From NCBI GenBank assembly GCA_016872725.1, contig VGZC01000003.1, forward strand, positions 1-64,000: a stretch of DNA of 64,000 bases, read 5' to 3'. Below the pieces are notes generated by a model. That model saw only the letters and a program-made list of their open reading frames with translations, was not told where the DNA came from and searched no databases. Source of the stretch: Planctomycetota bacterium (lineage in GTDB: Bacteria; Planctomycetota; Planctomycetia; Pirellulales; Pirellulaceae). The position numbers and the translations under genes are program-made. Shown here in pieces: positions 15,449-24,550 of the stretch (positions within the stretch are counted from its first letter, which is position 1; each line of letters starts with the position of its first letter).

Positions 15449-17524
15449 ATGCGCCCCCGTTCGCACGCCGCGCCCATTCGCTTCTCCCGATTCGTCCAGA
15501 TCGGGCTCGGTGTGGCCTTGGCGGGCTGCGCGAACCAGGGGTACCTGATCGAACGGAACTCGCCGTTCAATCCGCTGGCGGGGCCGTTGAAGCTCGTGTC
15601 GCGGGAAGGCCCGCAACCGTCCGCCCGCTCGCAGCAGATCCTCCGTCGGTACGATCTGCTTGGCCGACACGGAAACGACGCGGGGCCCGTTCTGGCCCGT
15701 TTGCAAGAGGACCTGCGGCACGAGCCCACGCACGAGAAGGTATATGCGTTCGCGGAACTCGCGTATCTTGGAGGCCTTCGTGCCCAGCACGAGGGGGATG
15801 CCAAGCAGGCGCTCGACTATTACGCGGCGGCCGTGTCGCACGCGTATCTGTACCTGTTCGATCGGCGATTCGAGTCGGCCCGCAGCGCGTATGACCCGGT
15901 GTTCCGGCAGGCGTGCGACCTCTACAACACGTCGCTCGAATCGGCCCTTCGCCTCTATTGCCCCGACGGCCGGCTACGCCCGGGCCGGCGACATCCGATC
16001 ACGATCGGCAACCGGCGCATCGACGTGGATGTCGTATTCCAGGGCGCCTGGAAGGAGGACGAGATCGAGCGGCTCGAATTCGTTTCGGACTTCCAGGTCG
16101 AGAACCTGTCGAACCGCCACCATACCTACGGACTTGGCGTGCCGCTCATCGCCATCCGATCGTCGCGCGAGGCGCGGGACCCGGCGGACGGCTACTATCC
16201 CCCGGGACTCAGCTTCGCGGTCACGGCCTTTCTGCGAGTCCTTCCGGACACGACCGAAGGCCGGACATCCTGCGCGCTGGAGATCACCGACCCGGTCGTT
16301 TCGCGGTTCACCATGGTCGACGCGCGCCCTGTTCCCCTCGAAACGGACCTCACGACGCCCCTGGCCTACTTTCTGGACACACCCGAGTTCAACCGAAAAG
16401 CGAACATCGCGACGCTTGGACTGCTCAATCCGAATCGGACCGAACGCGATTCGGGTCTGTTCATGGTCGAGCCGTATCAGCCGGGAAAGGTCCCCGTTCT
16501 GTTTGTGCACGGGCTTTGGTCGAGTCCGATGACCTGGATGGAGATGTTCAATGATCTGAGGAGTTTTCCGGAGATCCGCGAGCGGTGTCAATTCTGGTTC
16601 TATCTCTATCCGACAGGGCAGCCGTTTTGGGTGAGCGCCGCGCAGTTGCGCGAGGATCTCGCGAACGTGAGGCGATCGATTGATCCCGGCGGGGCGGCGC
16701 CCGCGCTCGATCGGATGGTGCTTGTCGCGCACAGCATGGGTGGACTCGTCTCGCGGCTTCAGACGATCGAAAGCGGCGACGATTTCTGGAAGATCGTCAG
16801 CGATCGGCCGTTCAAGGACCTGCGGGCCGACGACGCATCGCGCGAGGCGCTCGCCAAGACCTATTTCTTCGAGCCGAATCCGTCGATCCGGCACGTCTTG
16901 ACGATCGGCACGCCGCATCGCGGCAGCAGCTACGCGAACGATTACACACGGTGGCTCGGGCGGCGGTTGATTCGCCTTCCGACGATGCTCGTCAGCCGAA
17001 ATCAGCGGCTGATCCTGACCAACCCCGGTCTGTTCCGCGACCCGGAACTGCTCACGATCAATACGGGCATCGACTCCTTGGCTCCCGACTCCCCGATGCT
17101 CCCCGCCATCTTGAGCGCGAACCAAGCGCCGTGGGTCCAGTGCCACAATATCGTCGGCGTCTTACCGGACGACGGGATTGCAAAACGCATCGCATCGGAA
17201 TCGGAGAGCGACGGTGTCGTGACCGTCGCGAGCGCGCATCTCGACGGCGTGGCATCGGAGGTTGTCGTCCATGCGGACCACACGACCATCCACCAACACC
17301 CCCGCGCAATCCTGGAAGTGCGCCGCGTTCTGCTCGACAATCTCCGCGAGTTCGCTCGGGAGTCGGGCTCGCCGCCCGCGCCGATTTCGGCGCGCATCGG
17401 CATTTCCGACGGAGCCGAGACGCCGACGGCGCGCGAACGGCCGCTCGCCCGCCCCGCGCCGACCGACATCGGCCCACTCGAAGAACTCGCTCCGCCACCG
17501 CCAAACCTGCGTTCGATCGAATAG
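15449..17524 (+). CDS. Exported lipoprotein alpha/beta hydrolase (lipase-like)
   Basis: About 691 residues. The N-terminus has arginines, a hydrophobic stretch and the lipobox LAGC (residues about 20-27 from the chosen ATG), so it is predicted to be a lipoprotein. Residues about 30-330 are an unrecognised domain. The alpha/beta hydrolase part starts at VLFVHGLWSSPMTW near 350; the nucleophile serine is in VAHSMGG near 426-432, followed by GTPHRGS near 487, and a late His-rich HADHTTIHQH supplies the candidate catalytic histidine near 610. It resembles PGAP1-like and triacylglycerol lipases. A proline-rich tail ends the protein. ATG at 15428 is an alternative start. The gene converges on csrA across two hairpins. 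Confidence 0.85.
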   Translation: MRPRSHAAPIRFSRFVQIGLGVALAGCANQGYLIERNSPFNPLAGPLKLVSREGPQPSARSQQILRRYDLLGRHGNDAGPVLARLQEDLRHEPTHEKVYAFAELAYLGGLRAQHEGDAKQALDYYAAAVSHAYLYLFDRRFESARSAYDPVFRQACDLYNTSLESALRLYCPDGRLRPGRRHPITIGNRRIDVDVVFQGAWKEDEIERLEFVSDFQVENLSNRHHTYGLGVPLIAIRSSREARDPADGYYPPGLSFAVTAFLRVLPDTTEGRTSCALEITDPVVSRFTMVDARPVPLETDLTTPLAYFLDTPEFNRKANIATLGLLNPNRTERDSGLFMVEPYQPGKVPVLFVHGLWSSPMTWMEMFNDLRSFPEIRERCQFWFYLYPTGQPFWVSAAQLREDLANVRRSIDPGGAAPALDRMVLVAHSMGGLVSRLQTIESGDDFWKIVSDRPFKDLRADDASREALAKTYFFEPNPSIRHVLTIGTPHRGSSYANDYTRWLGRRLIRLPTMLVSRNQRLILTNPGLFRDPELLTINTGIDSLAPDSPMLPAILSANQAPWVQCHNIVGVLPDDGIAKRIASESESDGVVTVASAHLDGVASEVVVHADHTTIHQHPRAILEVRRVLLDNLREFARESGSPPAPISARIGISDGAETPTARERPLARPAPTDIGPLEELAPPPPNLRSIE

Positions 17525-17562
17525 CCACCGTCGCCCGTAGCCATCGTCGCCAGACGGTGGCT
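17523..17562. terminator. Hairpin between convergent genes
   Basis: AGCCACCGTC at 17523-17532 and GACGGTGGCT at 17553-17562 form a perfect 10-base stem with a 20-base loop. It begins at the stop codon of the hydrolase gene. There is no T-run, so it may be a repeat hairpin or a factor-assisted terminator. Confidence 0.5.
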
Positions 17563-17611
17563 GACGCGTGCGTTCGTTCGTCCACGCACTGGCGGGCGTG
17601 GCTACGAAAGG

Positions 17612-17640
17612 CGGTGGCAACCGACCTGCGGGTGCCACCG
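17612..17640. terminator. Second hairpin between convergent genes
   Basis: CGGTGGCA at 17612-17619 pairs exactly with TGCCACCG at 17633-17640, with a 13-base loop. It ends just before the csrA stop codon and could end transcription arriving from either side. The core GGTGGC recurs in the hairpin at 17523-17562, so both may belong to one repeat family. Confidence 0.45.
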
Positions 17641-17641
17641 A

Positions 17642-18040
17642 TCAGCGCGAACCGCGGATCATCGGAAGTCGTTTGTCGCCGAGGGCGTTCAGGGCCTCGC
17701 GAATCCGATCGATCCGGTTTCCCGAGCCGTCCGCGGTCGTCTGGATGACTCGCAATCGCGGCTTTTCGCCGGTTCCTTCGCCCGTCGGATCATCGGAAAG
17801 TTCCTGAACGGCGTTGGCCGATCGGGCCGACCCGTTCGTCGACCCGCCCGCCGGGTCGGCGTCGCCCGAACCGTTCGGGGTTTCGGCGATGTGGGCGTCG
17901 AGTTCGCCGCGAAGGACGCGCGTTTCGCGCGGCGCTTCGATGCCGATGCGCACTTGGTTTCCCTGGATTCGCAAGACGGTGATCGTGATCGAGTCACCGA
18001 TCCGGATCCGCTGGTGGTCTTTTCGTGATAGGACGAGCAT
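17642..18040 (-). CDS. csrA: Carbon storage regulator CsrA with a C-terminal extension
   Basis: A 132-residue protein. Residues 1-55 are a typical CsrA: MLVLSRK at the start, GDSITITVL, VRIGIEAP and the RNA-binding segment around IAPRE-like EAPRETRVLR. CsrA binds GGA motifs in mRNA leaders and alters translation or stability. The classical protein has about 60 residues. Here residues 56-132 add a low-complexity linker rich in Gly, Ser and Asp and then a basic segment. The gene lies downstream of, and on the same strand as, the UVR-motif gene, with 277 bases between. Confidence 0.93.
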   Translation of the reverse strand: MLVLSRKDHQRIRIGDSITITVLRIQGNQVRIGIEAPRETRVLRGELDAHIAETPNGSGDADPAGGSTNGSARSANAVQELSDDPTGEGTGEKPRLRVIQTTADGSGNRIDRIREALNALGDKRLPMIRGSR

Positions 18041-18317
18041 TCCTCACTCCTTGGGTCAAGACGTGCCACAGGGTGGAGTGTCGTTGAAACCGACTTCCGG
18101 ACGACAAGTTGACGAACCTCCAACTGCACGTCGCGCGCCGAAGTGCGACCGTTCAATGGCCGCAGCGCGCAACTCCTTCGAAAAGAAGCCGATACAGCGA
18201 ACCGATTTCCGCGAGGTCCAAGACGACCGCCTGGACACTTGGTGTACGGAATGCAATCGAGGGTCGCCGGGCCGCGGAAAATGCAAAGTCGGCGCGTACG
18301 GCCGAGCCGCTCGGCCG

Positions 18318-19058
18318 TCACCGCGGTCCGGGCTGATTGAGCCGGGCAAGCTGGTCGCGGATCTCCGCCGCCCGCTCGTATTCCTCGGCGGCGATCGCCG
18401 CGTCCAGATCCTTGCCGAGTTGGAATCGTTGGTCGAACTGTTCGCGCAGCGAATCGCGGAATTCACGAAGCCGCCCGACAATCTCGTCGTCCTCGAACTT
18501 GTCGTCCGCGCCGTGCTCCTGGAAGAAATCACGCAGTTCCCGAAGGCCTTCGTCGATCGTCGTGACCGACGCCTCGTAGCCGTGCGATTCGAGCTGCGCG
18601 AGGGCTTCGGACTGGATTCGGTGCATGAGCACGAACGGCCGGTACTGCTCGTGCGACAAGACCCATTCCTGATCGTCCGAGTATTCGCGGCAGAAATTCA
18701 TGAGGCCGAGTGTGTGGCGGGCGTCGTCGGCGGCCCGCTGGTATTGGAGCAAGCGAAGCCAGCAGAGCCGTCTGTGGTAGAACTGGAGGAACTCGCGGTC
18801 GATCTCGCGGCAATGCTCCTCGGTGAGGTCGAATCGATCGCCGGTGACCGAGGCTTGCGCGACCAGGAATGCGTGATACGATTCACAACCGCCCGGCCGT
18901 TCGCCATCCGGCCGCCCGGTCAATTCCATTTGCAGAACGCCCAGGTCGACCCGCATCTGCAACACGTCGCGGTTGCGCGTCGCGCGTACGATGCGAACGG
19001 ACAATTGCTGAGGATCGAAAGGCCATTTCCGCAGGATATTGTCGATATGATCCGCCAT
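18318..19058 (-). CDS. UvrB/UvrC-motif protein
   Basis: About 246 residues, mostly helical and charged. The C-terminal segment DLDAAIAAEEYERAAEIRDQL (about residues 215-235) is a UVR motif, the helical hairpin by which UvrB contacts UvrC and which also occurs in McsA and Clp adaptors. The rest is not recognised but has the style of a conserved planctomycete protein. It lacks helicase or nuclease domains, so it is not UvrB or UvrC itself. The start ATG at 19058 follows GGGGG by six bases; an ATG four codons earlier is possible. Confidence 0.75.
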   Translation of the reverse strand: MADHIDNILRKWPFDPQQLSVRIVRATRNRDVLQMRVDLGVLQMELTGRPDGERPGGCESYHAFLVAQASVTGDRFDLTEEHCREIDREFLQFYHRRLCWLRLLQYQRAADDARHTLGLMNFCREYSDDQEWVLSHEQYRPFVLMHRIQSEALAQLESHGYEASVTTIDEGLRELRDFFQEHGADDKFEDDEIVGRLREFRDSLREQFDQRFQLGKDLDAAIAAEEYERAAEIRDQLARLNQPGPR

Positions 19059-19307
19059 GGAGGCCCCCATTGACCGCGGTCCGCCGCGACGATTCGCCGC
19101 GCACCGGTCCCGATCGGCGCGAAGGCACCGGCCCGGAGTGCGAATCGTTGGGATCGCGAACCCCGGCTCCCCGATCGTTCCGATCCCCGGTAGTCTGTCA
19201 CACGGCTAGTCCGTCGCCCGACGCGCCGGGGAAGCGGTCCGTTTCGATTATAGCAGAAGCGCCGCATCGCGCAGGGCCGGCGCCGTTATCCACAAGGAGC
19301 ACGCCGC
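19059..19307. other. Divergent promoter region
   Basis: A 249-base region between the UVR-motif gene (leftward) and the acyl-CoA dehydrogenase gene (rightward). Promoters for both should lie here. A short AT-rich patch (CGATTATAGCAG) is at 19249-19260 and AAGGAG lies just before the dehydrogenase start. I see no further gene. Confidence 0.5.
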
Positions 19308-21089
19308 ATGAAGACCCATGACGATCATGCCAAGGAAATGGCGCAGGCCGAGGAGATTCTCGGCGATCGGTTGGACCGAACGAGCTTCACCAAGGGCTTG
19401 TTCTTCGGCCAATACCTGGCCGACAGCCTCCCCGACTATCCGACGCGCGTCGATGCGTCGACCCGTGACATGGTGGAGTCGCTTCGCGCGTTTTGCCGCG
19501 AGTCGATCGATCCGGTCGCCATCGACCGCGACGCGTCGATTCCCGCGCACGTGACCGCCGGGCTGGGAAAACTCGGCGTTCTCGGCGCGTGCCTTCCCCG
19601 CGAATGCGGCGGCCAAGCCATGTCGCAAACGGCCTATTGCAGGCTCCTCGAGGTTCTGGGCGGGCACTGCGCGAGCACGGCCCTGTTCGTCAACGCCCAT
19701 CATTCGATCGGCCCCCGCGCGCTCGTGCTGTTCGGCACGCCCGAGCAGAGGCGGACCTGGCTGCCCCGATTGGCGACCGGCGAGTGGCTCAGCGCGTTCG
19801 CGCTGACGGAGCCGGAGGCGGGGAGCGACGCGGCGAATGTTCAAACGCGGGCCGAGCCGACCGCCGACGGGACGGCGTTCCGATTGAACGGGGAAAAGCG
19901 GTGGATCACCAACGGCGGCACGGCGAGCGTGCTGACGGTCATGGCGCGCACGCCGACCTCCGACGGCGATTCCAAGATCACGGCGTTCCTCGTGACGCCC
20001 GACATGCCCGGCTTCGAGGTTGTCGAGGAACGGATGGACAAATGCGGTGTGCGGGGTACCGTGACGAGCCGACTGGCCTTCCATGACATGCTCGTTCCCC
20101 GCGAGAACGTGTTGGGATCGGTCGGCAAGGGATTGCGCGTCGCGCTCACCGTGCTCGACTTCGGCCGGACGACGTTCGGAGCGAGCTGCACGGGCGCGGC
20201 GAAGACCTGCTTTCGCCTCACCCGGAACCACGTCCGATCGCGCGTGCAATTCGGCAAGCCGCTTTCCGCGTTCGAGCTCGTACGGGACCGGGTCGCCCGT
20301 ATGCACGCGCGGATCTACGCGATGGAGGCATGCACGTACCAGACCGCGGCTTTGATCGACGCGGCCCATTCCGACTTCATGATCGAGACGGCGATGCTCA
20401 AGGTCTTCACGACCGAATCGCTTTGGCAAATCGTCTATGACGCGTTCCAGCTCCACGGCGGCACGGCCTACTTCACCGATCAGCCGTTCGAGCGGATGAT
20501 GCGGGACGCCCGGATCAACAGCATCGGCGAGGGAGCGAACGACGTGCTGCGCATCTTCAGCGCGCTCGTCGGCATGCGCGACGTCGGCATGGAGCTCGAA
20601 GGCGTCGTCGAGGCGATCCGAAGCCCCCTTCAACATGTGCCTCGATTGGGGCGATTCGTCGGCCGAACGCTCTCCCGAATGCTCGTCGGTCCCGAGGTCC
20701 GCGTCCGTTGCTCCGAACTCGAACCGCTCGCCGCGCGGCTCGGCCGCCGTATCGCGTCGGTCGCATCGCGCGCCGAACGGCTGCTGCGTACGCATCAACG
20801 GGAGATCGTCGATCGCCAATGCCTTGTCGCGCGGATCGCCGACGCCGCCACCGATCTTTTTGTGTCGTCGTGCGTGCTGCGTCGCATGGACGCCGAATCG
20901 CGGACGGACGCGGCGCACTCCCACAGCCCATCCGAAGTTCCCGTCGATCCGATGGACCTCGAGGCGGGCAAGCTCTTTTTGCGGCTCGCCGATCGCCGCA
21001 TTCACATGGCGCTCAACGCGCTCGACAACCATGACGATGAAGCGATCCTCGCCCACGCCCGGCGCCTCTTGGATCCGAGCGGCTCGTAG
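19308..21089 (+). CDS. Acyl-CoA dehydrogenase with long C-terminal extension
   Basis: A 593-residue FAD enzyme that forms the alpha-beta double bond of acyl-CoA. Seen are the family signatures FALTEPEAGSDA near residue 165, GEKRWITNGG near 198, and the C-terminal IGEGANDVLRIF near 408 with the glutamate expected as the catalytic base, in the same place as in very-long-chain acyl-CoA dehydrogenase. Length (over 590 residues) and the additional helical domain after residue 430 also fit the VLCAD group. A ribosome-binding sequence AAGGAG precedes the ATG by about 11 bases. The gene stands alone between divergent and convergent neighbours. Confidence 0.93.
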   Translation: MKTHDDHAKEMAQAEEILGDRLDRTSFTKGLFFGQYLADSLPDYPTRVDASTRDMVESLRAFCRESIDPVAIDRDASIPAHVTAGLGKLGVLGACLPRECGGQAMSQTAYCRLLEVLGGHCASTALFVNAHHSIGPRALVLFGTPEQRRTWLPRLATGEWLSAFALTEPEAGSDAANVQTRAEPTADGTAFRLNGEKRWITNGGTASVLTVMARTPTSDGDSKITAFLVTPDMPGFEVVEERMDKCGVRGTVTSRLAFHDMLVPRENVLGSVGKGLRVALTVLDFGRTTFGASCTGAAKTCFRLTRNHVRSRVQFGKPLSAFELVRDRVARMHARIYAMEACTYQTAALIDAAHSDFMIETAMLKVFTTESLWQIVYDAFQLHGGTAYFTDQPFERMMRDARINSIGEGANDVLRIFSALVGMRDVGMELEGVVEAIRSPLQHVPRLGRFVGRTLSRMLVGPEVRVRCSELEPLAARLGRRIASVASRAERLLRTHQREIVDRQCLVARIADAATDLFVSSCVLRRMDAESRTDAAHSHSPSEVPVDPMDLEAGKLFLRLADRRIHMALNALDNHDDEAILAHARRLLDPSGS

Positions 21090-21102
21090 GCGCGGCGTTC
21101 GA

Positions 21103-21429
21103 TCAGGCGGGTTTGGAGGCCACCCGTTCGAGACCGGGCGGATGTCCCTTGCCGCGGCGCGCGAGCGTGATGTCGGTGGTTTCGTCGATGACGAAAAGAT
21201 CGGTCGTGCGCGCGTGGGCCGCTCGGATCGGACGGAAGTCGCGACGCCACACGCATGCCATGATGAGCAGCCAGATCAAGGTTTCCGGCAGCCGTCCGAG
21301 CGTGGCGAGCACGATCGCGGGCACGACGATCGCCGCGCCCCATGCGGCCATATAGCATCGCCCCCGCCACGTGCCCGGTCGGATCCGACCATTCCTCGCC
21401 AACCGGAACCACTCCGCGCGCCCAAACAT
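21103..21429 (-). CDS. Small membrane protein of unknown function
   Basis: A 108-residue protein with a basic N-terminus and two probable membrane helices (MAAWGAAIVVPAIVLATLG and LPETLIWLLIMACVW). The C-terminal 45 residues are hydrophilic, with the segment TTDLFVIDETTDITLARRG. I do not recognise the family. The start ATG at 21429 is chosen because the upstream part of the frame is Arg/Ser-rich and looks non-coding. The gene lies downstream of the propeller gene at 21628-23028 on the same strand, about 200 bases apart, and converges on the acyl-CoA dehydrogenase gene. Confidence 0.6.
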   Translation of the reverse strand: MFGRAEWFRLARNGRIRPGTWRGRCYMAAWGAAIVVPAIVLATLGRLPETLIWLLIMACVWRRDFRPIRAAHARTTDLFVIDETTDITLARRGKGHPPGLERVASKPA

Positions 21430-21627
21430 GGCTTGTCGCCTCCCCGTTCCCGCGTTTCGGTGCGGCGATCGGCCTTTCGCCAGCCGATCCCGTTCATCCA
21501 CCTTCGACGTATTCGAACGGCAAGGCCCGATCTTGAACGGGCGAGGCGCGGCGTCGGTCGCTTTCGTGGTGTCGTGTCCGGAATCACGTGGAACGACGGT
21601 CCCCGTCGTTCCGGACAACCGCATCGA

Positions 21628-23028
21628 TCACCGCGGCCGTGTCGCGTCGGGAATCAGCTCAAGGCACACGACGCGGTCGCGACCACGAACGACCAAGAGA
21701 CCGTGCGAGAGAATCGGAGCGGCCCAGCAGGGTGGGCGGAGGAGGGGACGCGACGCGAACGGGCCGGCGTCGTCGCCGGGCTCCACGAGTCGCCGCTCCC
21801 CGATCATCGAACAGCGGTCCGGTTCGGCGCGCACCAAGCGAAGCACGCCGTCCTCGCCGAGGCATACGAAATGCCCATCGACGTACAGCAAGGACGTGCG
21901 GGTGAGCCCGGGTTCCGACCATCGCGGCTTGCCTGTCTTCCATTCGATGCACTTCAATTCGGCTTCGTGCGTATGTCGACCGCTACAGCCGTACAGGAAG
22001 CCGTTGTGAAGGATGGGCGTATTCCAGTGCGCGAGAAACGCCTTGGCCCGGCTCCTCGGATCATCGCGCCACACCACGTCGCATTTCCCCGGCGCGACCC
22101 GCAATAGCGCGCTTCCGGGACCATACGTCTCGCTCAAAAAGACCTCGTCGCCCGAGACGACCGGCGTGCTCGCGTTGACGCTTTCCAGCAGCCGTGATCG
22201 CCACGGAAAGCGGAAATCGACCGCACCCGAACGGGGATCGAAGGCGAGCAGGCCGCTCCGCGCGAACGCGAATCCCCATCGACGGTCGCCGATCGACGCG
22301 ACCTGCAGCGACGCGTAACTCGCGAGGTCGTCGCCGATCGACCAGCGCCGCGCTCCCGTTCGCTTGTCGAAGGCGACGATCGCCGAGCCGTTGGGGACGA
22401 CGCGATCAAGGCGGCCTTCGGGAGCGTCCCGGCTTTCCGGCGGGCTGCCCCCGACCATGACCAGCAGCAGATCGCCCTCGATCACCGGATTCGACCCGAC
22501 ACCAAAAAAATTCGGAACGACGCCGAACGCGCGCTGCGTGTCGACCGCCCAACGCAACGCGCCGTCGACGGCCGACCAGCAATGGAGCATGCCCTCGACA
22601 CCCAGCAGGTAAACGCGGTCTCCGTCGATCAACGGGGAACAGCGCGGTCCGCCGTCATATCCGTACAGGTCGACATAGGTCGAGTCATAGCGCGCGGACC
22701 ACAACGGGGTTCCCGTTTCGGCGTTCCAGCAGTGCAGGCGGCACGCGTCGCCGTCCCGGTCCGCGTGGTAGTAACGGCCCCACGCGACCGAACCGATCGA
22801 ATAGCCTTCACCAACGGATCGGGACCAGACGATCTTCCAGCGCGCGATGTCGGTTTGAATGCCCGTTTCGAGCGACTTGCCGTCGCGGCGCGGGCCGAGG
22901 AATTGAGGCCAATCGTCGCCCGCGGTCCGTTCACCGATCGTCGCGGGGCGTATTTCGTCGGTGAAGGCGGATCGAGCCGAAACGCAGGCCAGCGCCAGCG
23001 TCATCCACATGAGTTCGATTCGCTTCAT
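21628..23028 (-). CDS. Exported PQQ-type beta-propeller protein
   Basis: About 466 residues. A signal peptide is visible at the N-terminus (MKRIELMWMTLALACVSARSAFTDE). The entry motif DWPQFLGPRRDG, common in planctomycete PQQ/BamB-type propellers, is near residue 40. Repeated blades follow, with motifs such as LHCWNAETGTPLW, VYLLGVEGMLHCWSAVDGALRW and IVAFDKRTGARRW. The protein probably lies outside the cytoplasm and is not shown to bind PQQ or to be catalytic. Two ATGs five and three codons earlier are possible starts. Confidence 0.87.
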   Translation of the reverse strand: MKRIELMWMTLALACVSARSAFTDEIRPATIGERTAGDDWPQFLGPRRDGKSLETGIQTDIARWKIVWSRSVGEGYSIGSVAWGRYYHADRDGDACRLHCWNAETGTPLWSARYDSTYVDLYGYDGGPRCSPLIDGDRVYLLGVEGMLHCWSAVDGALRWAVDTQRAFGVVPNFFGVGSNPVIEGDLLLVMVGGSPPESRDAPEGRLDRVVPNGSAIVAFDKRTGARRWSIGDDLASYASLQVASIGDRRWGFAFARSGLLAFDPRSGAVDFRFPWRSRLLESVNASTPVVSGDEVFLSETYGPGSALLRVAPGKCDVVWRDDPRSRAKAFLAHWNTPILHNGFLYGCSGRHTHEAELKCIEWKTGKPRWSEPGLTRTSLLYVDGHFVCLGEDGVLRLVRAEPDRCSMIGERRLVEPGDDAGPFASRPLLRPPCWAAPILSHGLLVVRGRDRVVCLELIPDATRPR

Positions 23029-23196
23029 CGCCATGGTTTCCAACGGCTCCTGGCTTCCCGGGATCCCGCGGGTCGCGGCCCCCGGGAACGGCCGTCAATC
23101 GCCTCGCCCATCGGTCGATCCGCCGGCCGTCCTGGCACCCGGCTCGCATCAACCCTAATATAGGAACCGTACCGCGCCGTATCCACGAGCCCGACC

Positions 23197-23616
23197 ATGT
23201 TGAAGATCTCCGACTCGATCGCCGTCCCGCTCGACGCCTTCACCTTCACGTTCACCCGCAGTCGCGGTCCCGGAGGCCAGAACGTGAACAAGGTGCATTC
23301 CCGAGCCACATTGTCGTGGCGGCCCGAGCCGAACGATCGGTTGCCGTCGGACGTGCTCGAACGACTCCAAGGCCTCTTTCCCACGCGGTTCACGAAGGAT
23401 GGGGTCCTCAAGATCAGCAGCGAGCGGTTTCGGGATCAGGGGCGAAACGTCGCCGATTGCCTCGAGAAACTGAGGGAATTGCTGCAACAGGCGGCCAAAC
23501 GGCCCAAGGTCCGGCGCAAGACGCGGCGAAGCCGGGCCAGTCAGGAACGGCGATTGAGCGACAAACGGCAGGTCGCGACCAGGAAGCGCGAACGCCGCGG
23601 TCCGAGCGGCCAATGA
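23197..23616 (+). CDS. arfB: Peptidyl-tRNA hydrolase ArfB (YaeJ/ICT1 family)
   Basis: A 139-residue release-factor-like protein. The catalytic GGQ is in RGPGGQNVNK at residues 23-32, and the C-terminus is a long, very basic tail (RRKTRRSR, KRKRERR-like), as required for binding the empty mRNA channel of stalled ribosomes. It lacks the codon-recognition domains of RF1/RF2. ArfB frees stalled ribosomes by hydrolysing peptidyl-tRNA. Size matches E. coli ArfB (140 residues). Confidence 0.93.
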   Translation: MLKISDSIAVPLDAFTFTFTRSRGPGGQNVNKVHSRATLSWRPEPNDRLPSDVLERLQGLFPTRFTKDGVLKISSERFRDQGRNVADCLEKLRELLQQAAKRPKVRRKTRRSRASQERRLSDKRQVATRKRERRGPSGQ

Positions 23617-23685
23617 TCGAGGGCGAAACGAGACGTTGGCGTCGGGCGAATGGGGAGTTGCAACAATTCGCCCCCAATGCTCGAC

Positions 23686-24501
23686 TCAATGGGCGGCGCC
23701 ATTCAGCCAACCTTCGACGGCCTTGACCGAGTGGGCGAGCAGGTCTCCGTAGTCCGATTCCTCGATCTCCTCCCCCATCAGTTCGACATCGAAGAATCCC
23801 GAGTAGCCGTTGTCGAGGAATGACCGGACAAGTGCGCGGAGGTCGAGCACGCCGAGTCCGAGCCGGCATCGGTTCTGTTCGCCGTCGGGCGGGCCCTTGG
23901 CGTCGCCGAGCTGAACGATGGCCGTTTCCGCCGCGATCGCCGGAATACGGTCGACCAGCCGCGCATCGTGGGCCATGTGATACGCGTCGAACGCGAGCCG
24001 GAGGTGGGCGTTTTGGAAGACGCCGATCAGGTCGAGCGCTTCGTCGAGGCTTGTCAGGAATGTCCAGTCGCCCGCGCAGCCCGGATGCATCGGTTCGACG
24101 GCCAACACAACACCCATCTCCTCGGCGATCGGAATGCACTCGGCGAGCGCGGACCGCAGCAGACGGCGCGCGTGGTTGCGCGTATGGCCTCCGCGCGCGC
24201 CGCTGTAGAGGACCAGGCAGCCAGCGCGGAGCAAGGACGCCAGCTCGATCGCTTCCTGCGCGTCGCGCACGCTCTCGCGGAACGAACGCCCGTCGGAACC
24301 GGTGAAGCCGCCGGCCCAAAGCAGCGAGGAGACGGCGAGCCCGCTTTCGGCCAACAGGTCGATTCCCCGTTCCTCGCCGAAATCGGCCAGCTTCTCCCGC
24401 CACACGCCGATCGCCGGAATGCCCGCCTCGACGAAATGATGCACGTCCTCGTCGAATGTCCACCGGTAGGTGGTCAGCTCGTTCATCGACATCCGACTCA
24501 T
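23686..24501 (-). CDS. Sugar phosphate isomerase/epimerase-like TIM barrel
   Basis: About 271 residues of the xylose-isomerase-like TIM-barrel superfamily. Features seen are VEAGIPAIGVWREK near residue 20, AVEPMHPG near 145 with the expected metal-binding glutamate, RLAFDAYHMAHD near 180 (Asp and His ligands), and FFDVELMGEE near 240. Enzymes of this family isomerise or epimerise sugars and inositols; the substrate cannot be read from sequence. The start is ATG at 24501, which leaves about 50 bases after the upstream TraB-like gene; two further ATGs follow within five codons. Confidence 0.88.
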   Translation of the reverse strand: MSRMSMNELTTYRWTFDEDVHHFVEAGIPAIGVWREKLADFGEERGIDLLAESGLAVSSLLWAGGFTGSDGRSFRESVRDAQEAIELASLLRAGCLVLYSGARGGHTRNHARRLLRSALAECIPIAEEMGVVLAVEPMHPGCAGDWTFLTSLDEALDLIGVFQNAHLRLAFDAYHMAHDARLVDRIPAIAAETAIVQLGDAKGPPDGEQNRCRLGLGVLDLRALVRSFLDNGYSGFFDVELMGEEIEESDYGDLLAHSVKAVEGWLNGAAH

Positions 24502-24550
24502 GCGCGCCAACTCCGTTTGCCTCGCGACGCGATCGGAACGCGCGGGGACG

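Noticed and set aside
19248-21056. A 602-codon minus-strand open frame
   Set aside because: It is the shadow of the acyl-CoA dehydrogenase gene, which has all family motifs on the plus strand.
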